Origin: Anisus vortex
Taxonomy: Eukaryota; Mollusca; Gastropoda; Planorbidae
Direction of reading: 5' to 3'
Length of the DNA stretch: 64,000 nt
Assembly: GCA_949126835.1 (NCBI GenBank)
Contig: CASBPS010000046.1
Location: 124,001 to 188,000, forward strand
Part shown: piece by piece, positions 47,741 through 59,484 of the stretch
Layout of the letters: every line of letters starts with the position of its first letter
How positions within the stretch are numbered: the stretch's first letter is position 1
Translations under genes and position numbers: made by a program
The notes under the pieces: model-generated
Database searches by the model: none
The model's input: only the letters and a program-made list of their open reading frames with translations
What the model was told of the DNA's origin: nothing

Positions 47741-50700
47741 AGCACCATTACCACAAATCTGCTAGTCAAGTCGTCGTACGGTTTGTGGAGAAGCCAAAAC
47801 AACAAATCTGCTTTTTAAGTCCTTGTACGGCCAGAAAAGAAGCCAAAACTAGAAATCTGCTATTCAAGTCGTTGTACGGTTTGTGGAGAGAGCCAAAACC
47901 ATAAATCTGCTGTTTTATGGCCAGAAAAGAAGCCAAAACAAGAAATCTGCTATTCAAGTCGTTGTACGGTTTGTTGAGAGAGCCTAAACCATAAATCTGC
48001 TGTGTTACGGCCAAAAGAGAAGCTAAGACCACAAATCTTCTTGTCAAGTCGTTGTACGGCCAGAAAAGAAGCCAAACCAAGAAATCTGCTATTCAAGTCG
48101 TTGTACGGATTGTGGAAAAGCCAAAACCACAAATCTGCTTTTGTACGGCCAGAAAAGGAGCCAAAACCAGAAATCTGCTTTTCAAGTCGTTGTACGGTTT
48201 CTGGAGAAGCCAAAACCACAAATCTGCTTTTGTACGGCTAGTAGAGAAGCCAAAACCACAAATCTGCTGTATTACGGCGAAAAAAGAACCCAAAACCACA
48301 AATCTGCTATTCAAGTCGTTGTACGGCCAGAACAGAAGCACCATTACCACAAATCTGCTAGTCAAGTCGTTGTACGGTTTGTGGAGAAGCCAAAACAACA
48401 AATCTGCTTTTTAAGTCCTTGTACGGCCAGAAAAGAAGCCAAAACTTGAAATTTGCTATTGAAGTCGTTGTACGGTTTGTGGAGAGAGCCAAAACCACAA
48501 ATCTGCTGTGTTACTACCAAAAGAGAAGCTGAAACCACAAATCTTCTTTTCAAGTCGTTGTACGGCCAGAAAAAAAGCCAAAACCAGAAATCTGCTGTTT
48601 AACGGCCAGAAAAGGAGCCAAAACAAGAAATCTGCTATTCAAGTCGTTGTACGGACTGTGGAAACGCCAAAACCACAAATCTGCTTTTGTAAGGCCAGTA
48701 GAGAAGCCAAAACCACAAATCTGCTGTTTTACGGTTAGAAAAGAAGCCAAAACAAGAAATCTGCTATTCAAGTCGTTGTACGGATTGTGGAAAAGCCAAA
48801 ACCACAAATCTGCTTTTGTACGGCCAGAAAAGGAGCCAAAACCAGAAATCTGCTTTTCAAGTCGTTGTACGGTTTCTGGAGAAGCCAAAACCACAAATCT
48901 GCTTTTGTACGGCTAGTAGAGAAGCCAAAACCACAAATCTGCTGTATTTGGCGAAAAGAGAAGCCAAAACCACAAATCTGCTATTCAAGTCGTTGTACGG
49001 CCAGAACAGAAGCACCATTACCACAAATCTGCTAGTCAAGTCGTTGTACGGTTTGTTGAGAAGCCAAAACAACAAATCTGCTTTTTAAGTCCTTGTACGG
49101 CCAGAAAAAAAGCCAAAACTAGAAATCTGCTATTCAAGTCGTTGTACGGTTTATGGAGAGAGCCAAAACCATAAATCTGCTGTGTTACGGCCAAAAAAGA
49201 AGCTAAAACCACAAATCTTCTTGTCAAGTCGTTGTACGGCCAGAAAAGAAGCCAAAACAAGAAATCTGCTATTCAAGTCGTTATACGGATTGTGGAAAAG
49301 CCAAAACCTCAAATCTGCTTTTGTACGGCCAGAAAAGGAGCCAAAACAAGAAATCTGCTTTTCAAGTCGTTGTACGGTTTCTGGAGAAGCCAAAACCACA
49401 AATCTGCTTTTGTACGGCTAGTAGAGAAGCCAAAACCACAAATCTGCTGTATTACGGCGAAAAGAGAAGCCAAAACCACAAATCTGCTATTCAAGTCGTT
49501 GTACGGCCAGAACAGAAGCACCATTACCACAAATCTGCTAGTCAAGTCGTTGTACGGTTTGTGGAGAAGCCAAAACAACAAATCTGCTTTTTAAGTCCTT
49601 GTACGGCCAGAAAAGAAGCCAAAACTAGAAATCTGCTATTCAAGTCGTTGTACGGTTTGTGGAGAGAGCCAAAACCACAAATCTGCTGTGTTACGGCCAA
49701 AAGAGAAGCTGAAACCACAAATCTTCTTTTCAAGTCGTTGTACGGCCAGAAAAAAAGCCAAAACCAGAAATCTGCTGTTTTACGGCCAGAAAAGGAGCCA
49801 AAACCACAAATCTGCTGTTTTACGGCCAAAAGAGAAGCCAAAACCATAAATCTGCTGTGTTACGGCCAAAAGAGAAGCTAAAACCACAAATCTTCTTTTC
49901 AAGTCGTTGTACGGCCAGAAAAGAAGCCAAAACAAGAAATCTGCTATTCAAGTCGTTGTACGGATTGTGGAAAAGCCAAAACCACAAATCTGCTTTTGTA
50001 CGGCCAGAAAAGGAGCCAAAACCAGAAATCTGCTTTTCAAGTCGTTGTACGGTTTCTGGAGAAGCCAAAACCACAAATCTGCTTTTGTACGGCTAGTAGA
50101 GAAGCCAAAACCACAAATCTGCTGTATTACGGCGAAAAAAGAACCCAAAACCACAAATCTGCTATTCAAGTCGTTGTACGGCCAGAACAGAAGCACCATT
50201 ACCACAAATCTGCTAGTCAAGTCGTTGTACGGTTTGTGGAGAAGCCAAAACAACAAATCTGCTTTTTAAGTCCTTGTACGGCAGGAAAAGAAGCCAAAAC
50301 TAGAAATCTGCTATTCAAGTCGTTGTACGGTTTGTGGAGAGAGCCAAAACCACAAATCTGCTGTGTTACTACCAAAAGAGAAGCTGAAACCACAAATCTT
50401 CTTTTCAAGTCGTTGTACGGCCAGAAAAAAAGCCAAAACCAGAAATCTGCTGTTTTACGGCCAGAAAAGGAGCCAAAACAAGAAATCTGCTATTCAAGTC
50501 GTTGTACGGACTGTGGAAACGCCAAAACCACAAATCTGCTTTTGTAAGGCCAGTAGAGAAGCCAAAACCACAAATCTGCTGTTTTACGGTTAGAAAAGAA
50601 GCCAAAACAAGAAATCTGCTATTCAAGTCGTTGTACGGATTGTGGAAAAGCCAAAACCACAAATCTGCTTTTGTACGGCCAGAATAGGAGCCAAAACCAG

Positions 50701-53700
50701 AAATCTGCTTTTCAAGTCGTTGTACGGTTTCTGGAGAAGCCAAAACCACAAATCTGCTTTTGTACGGCCAGTAGAGAAGCCAAAACCACAAATCTGCTGT
50801 ATTACGACGAAAAGAGAAGCCAAAACCACAAATCTGCTATTCAAGTCGTTGTACGGCCAGAACAGAAGCACCATTACCACAAATCTGCTAGTCAAGTCGT
50901 TGTACGGTTTGTGGAGAAGCCAAAACAACAAATCTGCTTTTTAAGTCCTTGTACGGCCAGAAAAGAAGCCAAAACTAGAAATCTGCTATTCAAGTCGTTG
51001 TACGGTTTGTGGAGAGAGCCAAAACCACAAATCTGCTGTGTTACGGCCAAAAGAGAAGCTGAAACCACAAATCTTCTTTTCAAGTCGTTGTACGGCCAGA
51101 AAAAAAGCCAAAACCAGAAATCTGCTGTTTTACGGCCAGAAAAGGAGCCAAAACCACAAATCTGCTGTTTTACGGCCAAAAGAGAAGCCAAAACCATAAA
51201 TCTGCTGTGTTACGGCCAAAAGAGAAGCTAAAACCACAAATCTTCTTTTCAAGTCGTTGTACGGCCAGAAAAGAAGCCAAAACAAGAAATCTGCTATTCA
51301 AGTCGTTGTACGGATTGTGGAAAAGCCAAAACCACAAATCTGCTTTTGTACGGCCAGAAAAGGAGCCAAAACCAGAAATCTGCTTTTCAAGTCGTTGTAC
51401 GGTTTCTGGAGAAGCCAAAACCACAAATCTGCTTTTGTACGGCTAGTAGAGAAGCCAAAACCACAAATCTGCTGTATTACGGCGAAAAAAGAACCCAAAA
51501 CCACAAATCTGCTATTCAAGTCGTTGTACGGCCAGAACAGAAGCACCATTACCACAAATCTGCTAGTCAAGTCGTACGGTTTGTGGAGAAGCCAAAACAA
51601 CAAATCTGCTTTTTAAGTCCTTGTACGGCCAGAAAAGAAGCCAAAACTAGAAATCTGCTATTCAAGTCGTTGTACGGTTTGTGGAGAGAGCCAAAACCAC
51701 AAATCTGCTGTGTTACTACCAAAAGAGAAGCTGAAACCACAAATCTTCTTTTCAAGTCGTTGTACGGCCAGAAAAAAAGCCAAAACCAGAAATCTGCTGT
51801 TTTACGGCCAGAAAAGGAGCCAAAACAAGAAATCTGCTATTCAAGTCGTTGTACGGACTGTGGAAACGCCAAAACCACAAATCTGCTTTTGTAAGGCCAG
51901 TAGAGAAGCCAAAACCACAAATCTGCTGTTTTACGGTTAGAAAAGAAGCCAAAACAAGAAATCTGCTATTCAAGTCGTTGTACGGATTGTGGAAAAGCCA
52001 AAACCACAAATCTGCTTTTGTACGGCCAGAATAGGAGCCAAAACCAGAAATCTGCTTTTCAAGTCGTTGTACGGTTTCTGGAGAAGCCAAAACCACAAAT
52101 CTGCTTTTGTACGGCCAGTAGAGAAGCCAAAACCACAAATATGCTGTATAACGGCGAAAAGAGAAGCCAAAACCACAAATCTGCTATTCAAGTCGTTGTA
52201 CGGCCAGAACAGAAGCACCATTACCACAAATCTGCTAGTCAAGTCGTTGTACGGTTTGTGGAGAAGCCAAAACAACAAATCTGCTTTTTAAGTCCTTGTA
52301 CGGCCAGAAAAGAAGCCAAAACTAGAAATCTGCTATTCAAGTCATTGTACGGTTTGTGGAGAGAGCCAAAACCATAAATCTGTTTTTGTACGGCCAGAAA
52401 AGGAGCCAAAACCAGAAATCTGCTTTTAAGTCTTTGTACGGTTTCTGGAGAAGCCAAAACCACAAATCTGCTTTTGTACGGCCAGTAGAGAAGCCAAAAC
52501 CACAAATCTGCTGTATTACGGCGAAAAGAGAAGCCAAAACCACAAATCTGCTATTCAAGTCGTTGTACGGCCAGAACAGAAGCACCATTACCACAAATCT
52601 GCTAGTCAAGTCGTTGTACGGTTTGTTGAGAAGCCAAAACAACAAATCTGCTTTTCAAGTCCTTGTACGGCCAGAAAAGAAGCCAAAACTAGAAATCTGC
52701 TATTCAAGTCGTTGTACGGTTTGTGGAGAGACCCAAAACCATAAATCTGCTGTGTTACGGCCAAAAGAGAAGCTAAAACCACAAATCTTCTTGTCAAGTC
52801 GTTGCACGGCCAGAAAAGAAGCCAAAACAAGAAATCTGCTATTCAAGTCGTTATACAGATTGTGGAAAAGCCAAAACCTCAAATCTGCTTTTGTACGGCC
52901 AGAAAAGGAGCCAAAACAAGATATCTGCTTTTCAAGTCTTTGTACGGTTTCTGGAGAAGCCAAAACCACAAATCTGCTTTTGTACGACCAGTAGAGAAGC
53001 CAAAACCACAAATCTGCTGTATTACGGCGAAAAGAGAAGCCAAAACCACAAATCTGCTATTCAAGTCGTTGTACGGCCAGAATAGAAGCACCATTACCAC
53101 AAATCTGCTAGTCAAGTCGTCGTACGGTTTGTGGAGAAGCCAAAACAACAAATCTGCTTTTTAAGTCCTTGTACGGCCAGAAAAGAAGCCAAAACTAGAA
53201 ATCTGCTATTCAAGTCGTTGTACGGTTTGTGGAGAGAGCCAAAACCATAAATCTGCTGTTTTATGGCCAGAAAAGAAGCCAAAACAAGAAATCTGCTATT
53301 CAAGTCGTTGTACGGTTTGTTGAGAGAGCCTAAACCATAAATCTGCTGTGTTACGGCGAAAAGAGAAGCTAAAACCACAAATCTTCTTGTCAAGTCGTTG
53401 TACGGCCAGAAAAGAAGCCAAACCAAGAAATCTGCTATTCAAGTCGTTGTACGGATTGTGGAAAAGCCAAAACCACAAATCTGCTTTTGTACGGCCAGAA
53501 AAGGAGCCAAAACCAGAAATCTGCTTTTCAAGTCGTTGTACGGTTTCTGGAGAAGCCAAAACCACAAATCTGCTTTTGTACGGCTAGTAGAGAAGCCAAA
53601 ACCACAAATCTGCTGTATTACGGCGAAAAAAGAACCCAAAACCAAAAATCTGCTATTCAAGTCGTTGTACGGCCAGAACAGAAGCACCATTACCACAAAT

Positions 53701-54406
53701 CTGCTAGTCAAGTCGTTGTACGGTTTGTGGAGAAGCCAAAACAACAAATCTGCTTTTTAAGTCCTTGTACGGCCAGAAAAGAAGCCAAAACTAGAAATCT
53801 GCTATTCAAGTCTTTGTACGGTTTCTGGAGAAGCCAAAACCACAAATCTGCTTTTGTACGGCCAGTAGAGAAGCCAAAACCACAAATCTGCTGTATTACG
53901 GCGAAAAGAGAAGCCAAAACCACAAATCTGCTATTCAAGTCGTTGTACGGCCAGAACAGAAGCACCATTACCACAAATCTGCTAGTCAAGTCGTTGTACG
54001 GTTTGTTGAGAAGCCAAAACAACAAATCTGCTTTTCAAGTCCTTGTACGGCCAGAAAAGAAGCCAAAACTAGAAATCTGCTATTCAAGTCGTTGTACGGT
54101 TTGTGGAGAGACCCAAAACCATAAATCTGCTGTGTTACGGCCAAAAGAGAAGCTAAAACCACAAATCTTCTTGTCAAGTCGTTGCACGGCCAGAAAAGAA
54201 GCCAAAACAAGAAATCTGCTATTCAAGTCGTTATACAGATTGTGGAAAAGCCAAAACCTCAAATCTGCTTTTGTACGGCCAGAAAAGGAGCAAAAACAAG
54301 ATATCTGCTTTTCAAGTCTTTGTACGGTTTCTGGAGAAGCCAAAACCACAAATCTGCTTTTGTACGGCCAGTAGAGAAGCCAAAACCACAAATCTGCTGT
54401 ATTACG
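47296..54406 (+). repeat. 7,967-bp superrepeat, second copy (superblock C)
   Basis: About 7.1 kb matching 39,329-46,440 at offset 7,967. It runs through the 1,240/1,578-type, 2,252-related, 1,350-type and 1,470-type segments in the same order. Differences noticed include TTTAACGG near 48,600, GGCCAAAAAAGAAGC near 49,192, GGCAGGAAAAG near 50,281, TTACGACG near 50,804, the one-base loss near 52,428, CCAAAAATCTGC near 53,643 and GGAGCAAAAAC near 54,288. Unlike B, it goes on past 54,406 with homology to superblock A. Confidence 0.9.
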
Positions 54407-55753
54407 GCGAAAAGAGAAGCCAAAACCACAAATCTGCTATTCAAGTCGTTGTACGGCCAGAATAGAAGCACCATTACCACAAATCTGCTAGTCAAGTCGT
54501 CGTACGGTTTGTGGAGAAGCCAAAACAACAAATCTGCTTTTTAAGTCCTTGTACGGCCAGAAAAGAAGCCAAAACTAGAAATCTGCTATTCAAGTCGTTG
54601 TACGAGTTGTGGAGAGAGCCAAAACCATAAATCTGCTGTTTTATGGCCAGAAAAGAAGCCAAAACAAGAAATCTGCTATTCAAGTCGTTGTACGGTTTGT
54701 TGAGAGAGCCTAAACCATAAATCTGCTGTGTTACGGCCAAAAGAGAAGCTAAAACCACAAATCTTCTTGTCAAGTCGTTGTACGGCCAGAAAAGAAGCCA
54801 AACCAAGAAATCTGCTATTCAAGTCGTTGTACGGATTGTGGAAAAGCCAAAACCACAAATCTGCTTTTGTACGGCCAGAAAAGGAGCCAAAACCAGAAAT
54901 CTGCTTTTCAAGTCGTTGTACGGTTTGTGGAGAAGCCAAAACAACAAATCTGCTTTTTAAGTCCTTGTACGGCCAGAAAAGAAGCCAAAACTAGAAATCT
55001 GCTATTCAAGTCGTTGTACGGTTTGTGGAGAGAGCCAAAACCACAAATCTGCTGTGTTACTACCAAAAGAGAAGCTGAAACCACAAATCTTCTTTTCAAG
55101 TCGTTGTACGGCCAGAAAAAAAGCCAAAACCAGAAATCTGCTATTTTACGGCCAGAAAAGGAGCCAAAACAAGAAATCTGCTATTCAAGTCGTTGTACGG
55201 ACTGTGGAAACGCCAAAACCACAAATCTGCTTTTGTAAGGCCAGTAGAGAAGCCAAAACCACAAATCTGCTGTTTTACGGTTAGAAAAGAAGCCAAAACA
55301 AGAAATCTGCTATTCAAGACGTTGTACGGATTGTGGAAAAGCCAAAACCACAAATCTGCTTTTGTACGGCCAGAATAGGAGCCAAAACCAGAAATCTGCT
55401 TTTCAAGTCGTTGTACGGTTTCTGGAGAAGCCAAAACCACAAATCTGCTTTTGTACGGCCAGTAGAGAAGCCAAAACCACAAATCTGCTGTATTACGGCG
55501 AAAAGAGAAGCCAAAACCACAAATCTGCTATTCAAGTCGTTGTACGGCCAGAACAGAAGCACCATTACCACAAATCTGCTAGTCAAGTCGTTGTACGGTT
55601 TGTTGAGAAGCCAAAACAACAAATCTGCTTTTCAAGTCCTTGTACGGCCAGAAAAGAAGCCAAAACTAGAAATCTGCTATTCAAGTCGTTGTTTGGTTTG
55701 TGGAGAGACCCAAAACCATAAATCTGCTGTGTTACGGCCAAAAGAGAAGCTAA
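54407..55753 (+). repeat. Linker segment between superblock C and the 3,731-type array
   Basis: The first half matches 17,655-18,207 (offset 36,753), including the same internal loss that joins an L core to TTTGTGGAGAAGCC near 54,925. It then passes into a 1,240-type sequence with TTACTACC near 55,060 and AAGACGTTG near 55,317, and from the marker at 55,558 into a 506-type segment. A private TACGAGTTGTGG lies near 54,602 and GTTGTTTGGTTTG near 55,688. Confidence 0.83.
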
Positions 55754-58700
55754 AACCACAAATCTTCTTGTCAAGTCGTTGCACGGCCAGAAAAGAAGCC
55801 AAAACAAGAAATCTGCTATTCAAGTCGTTATACAGATTGTGGAAAAGCCAAAACCTCAAATCTGCTTTTGTACGGCCAGAAAAGGAGCCAAAACAAGATA
55901 TCTGCTTTTCAAGTCTTTGTACGGTTTCTGGAGAAGCCAAAACCACAAATCTGCTTTTGTACGGCCAGTAGAGAAGCCAAAACCACAAATCTGCTGTATT
56001 ACGGCGAAAAGAGAAGCCAAAACCACAAATCTGCTATTCAAGTCGTTGTACGGCCAGAATAGAAGCACCATTACCACAAATCTGCTAGTCAAGTCGTCGT
56101 ACGGTTTGTGGAGAAGCCAAAACAACAAATCTGCTTTTTAAGTCCTTGTACGGCCAGAAAAGAAGCCAAAACTAGAAATCTGCTATTCAAGTCGTTGTAC
56201 GGTTTGTGGAGAGAGCCAAAACCATAAATCTGCTGTTTTATGGCCAGAAAAGAAGCCAAAACAAGAAATCTGCTATTCAAGTCGTTGTACGGTTTGTTGA
56301 GAGAGCCTAAACCATAAATCTGCTGTGTTACGGCCAAAAGAGAAGCTAAAACCACAAATCTTCTTGTCAAGTCGTTGTACGACCAGAAAAGAAGCCAAAC
56401 CAAGAAATCTGCTATTCAAGTCGTTGTACGGATTGTGGAAAAGCCAAAACCACAAATCTGCTTTTGTACGGCCAGAAAAGGAGCCAAAACCAGAAATCTG
56501 CTTTTCAAGTCGTTGTACGGTTTCTGGAGAAGCCAAAACCACAAATCTGCTTTTGTACGGCTAGTAGAGAAGCCAAAACCACAAATCTGCTGTATTACGG
56601 CGAAAAAAGAACCCAAAACCACAAATCTGCTACTCAAGTCGTTGTACGGCCAGAACAGAAGCACCATTACCACAAATCTGCTAGTCAAGTCGTTGTACGG
56701 TTTGTGGAGAAGCCAAAACAACAAATCTGCTTTTTAAGTCCTTGTACGGCCAGAAAAGAAGCCAAAACTAGAAATCTGCTATTCAAGTCGTTGTACGGTT
56801 TGTGGAGAGAGCCAAAACCACAAATCTGCTGTGTTACTACCAAAAGAGAAGCTGAAACCACAAATCTTCTTTTCAAGTCGTTGTACGGCCAGAAAAAAAG
56901 CCAAAACCAGAAATCTGCTATTTTACGGCCAGAAAAGGAGCCAAAACAAGAAATCTGCTATTCAAGTCGTTGTACGGACTGTGGAAACGCCAAAACCACA
57001 AATCTGCTTTTGTAAGGCCAGTAGAGAAGCCAAAACCACAAATCTGCTGTTTTACGGTTAGAAAAGAAGCCAAAACAAGAAATCTGCTATTCAAGACGTT
57101 GTACGGATTGTGGAAAAGCCAAAACCACAAATCTGCTTTTGTACGGCCAGAATAGGAGCCAAAACCAGAAATCTGCTTTTCAAGTCGTTGTACGGTTTCT
57201 GGAGAAGCCAAAACCACAAATCTGCTTTTGTACGGCCAGTAGAGAAGCCAAAATCACAAATATGCTGTATAACGGCGAAAAGAGAAGCCAAAACCACAAA
57301 TCTGCTATTCAAGTCGTTGTACGGCCAGAACAGAAGCACCATTACCACAAATCTGCTAGTCAAGTCGTTGTACGGTTTGTGGAGAAGCCAAAACAACAAA
57401 TCTGCTTTTTAAGTCCTTGTACGGCCAGAAAAGAAGCCAAAACTAGAAATCTGCTTTTCAAGTCGTTGTACGGTTTGTGGAGAGAGCCAAAACCATAAAT
57501 CTGCTGTGTTACGGCCAAAAGAGAAGCTAAAACCACAAATCTTCTTGTCAAGTCGTTGGACGGCCAGAAAAGAAGCCAAAACAAGAAATCTGCTGTTCAA
57601 GTCGTTGTACGGATTGTGGAAAAGCCAAAACCACAAATCTGCTTTTGTACGGCCAGAAAAGGAGCCAAAACCAGAAATCTGCTTTTCAAGTCGTTGTACG
57701 GTTTCTGGAGAAGCCAAAACCACAAATCTGCTGTATTTGGCGAAAAGAGAAGCCAAAACCACAAATCTGCTATTCAAGTCGTTGTACGGCCAGAACAGAA
57801 GCACCATTACCACAAATCTGCTAGTCAAGTCGTTGTACGGTTTGTTGAGAAGCCAAAACAACAAATCTGCTTTTTAAGTCCTTGTACGGCCAGAAAAAAA
57901 GCCAAAACTAGAAATCTGCTATTCAAGTCGTTGTACGGTTTATGGAGAGAGCCAAAACCATAAATCTGCTGTTTTACGGCCAAAAGAGAAGCTAAAACCA
58001 CAAATCTTCTTGTCAAGTCGTTGTACGGCCAGAAAAGAAGCCAAAACAAGAAATCTGCTATTCAAGTCGTTATACGGATTGTGGAAAAGCCAAAACCTCA
58101 AATCTGCTTTTGTACGGCCAGAAAAGGAGCCAAAACAAGATATCTGCTTTTCAAGTCGTTGTACGGTTTCTGGAGAAGCCAAAACCACAAATCTGCTTTT
58201 GTACGGCTAGTAGAGAAGCCAAAACCACAAATCTGCAGTATTACGACGAAAAGAGAAGCCAAAACCACAAATCTGCTGTGTTACGGCCAAAAGAGAAGCT
58301 GAAACCACAAATCTTCTTTTCAAGTCGTTGTACGGCCAGAAAAAAAGCCAAAACCAGAAATCTGCTGTTTTACGGCCAGAAAAGGAGCCAAAACCACAAA
58401 TCTGCTGTTTTACGGCCAAAAGAGAAGCCAAAAACATAAATCTGCTGTGTTACGGCCAAAAGAGAAGCTAAAACCACAAATCTTCTTTTCAAGTCGTTGT
58501 ACGGCCAGAAAAGAAGCCAAAACAAGAAATCTGCTATTCAAGTCGTTGTACGGATTGTGGAAAAGCCAAAACCACAAATCTGCTTTTGTACGGCCAGAAT
58601 AGGAGCCAAAACTAGAAATCTGCTTTTCAAGTCGTTGTACGGTTTCTGGAGAAGCCAAAACCACAAATCTGCTTTTGTACGGCCAGTAGAGAAGCCAAAA

Positions 58701-59484
58701 CCACAAATCTGCTGTATTACGGCGAAAAGAGAAGCCAAAACCACAAATCTGCTATTCAAGTCGTTGTACGGCCAGAACAGAAGCACCATTACCACAAATC
58801 TGCTAGTCAAGTCGTCGTACGGTTTGTGGAGAAGCCAAAACAACAAATCTGCTTTTTAAGTCCTTGTACGGCCAGAAAAGAAGCCAAAACTAGAAATCTG
58901 CTATTCAAGTCGTTGTACGGTTTGTGGAGAGAGCCAAAACCATAAATCTGCTGTTTTATGGCCAGAAAAGAAGCCAAAACAAGAAATCTGCAATTCAAGT
59001 TGTTGTACGGTTTGTTGAGAGAGCCTAAATCATAAATCTGCTGTGTTACGGCCAAAAGAGAAGCTAAGACCACAAATCTTCTTGTCAAGTCGTTGTACGG
59101 CCAGAAAAGAAGCCAAACCAAGAAATCTGCTATTCAAGTCGTTGTACGGATTGTGGAAAAGCCAAAACCACAAATCTGCTTTTGTACGGCTAGTAGAGAA
59201 GCCAAAACCACAAATCTGCTGTATTACGGCGAAAAATGAACCCAAAACCACAAATCTGCTATTCAAGTCGTTGTACGGCCAGAACAGAAGCACCATTACC
59301 ACAAATCTGCTGGTCAAGTCGTTGTACGGTTTGTGGAGAAGCCAAAACAACAAATCTGCTTTTTAAGTCCTTGTACGGCCAGAAAAGAAGCCAAAACTTG
59401 AAATTTGCTATTGAAGTCGTTGTACGGTTTGTGGAGAGAGCCAAAACCACAAATCTGCTGTGTTACTACCAAAAGAGAAGCTGA
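55754..59484 (+). repeat. 3,731-bp HOR, copy 1
   Basis: The first complete unit of a 3,731-bp period, the longest true HOR in the window. It combines 1,470-type, 1,240-type, 2,718-type and 2,252-type pieces, so it is composite. Distinct variants shared with copy 2 are AAAATCACAAATATGC near 57,252, CTGCTGTTCAAG near 57,592, CTGCAATTCAAGTTGTTG near 58,989, TAAATCATAAATC near 59,026 and CGAAAAATGAACCC near 59,230. The unit ends in a junction where GCTGAAACCACAAATCTTCTT meets GTCAAGTCGTTGCACGG. Confidence 0.9.
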
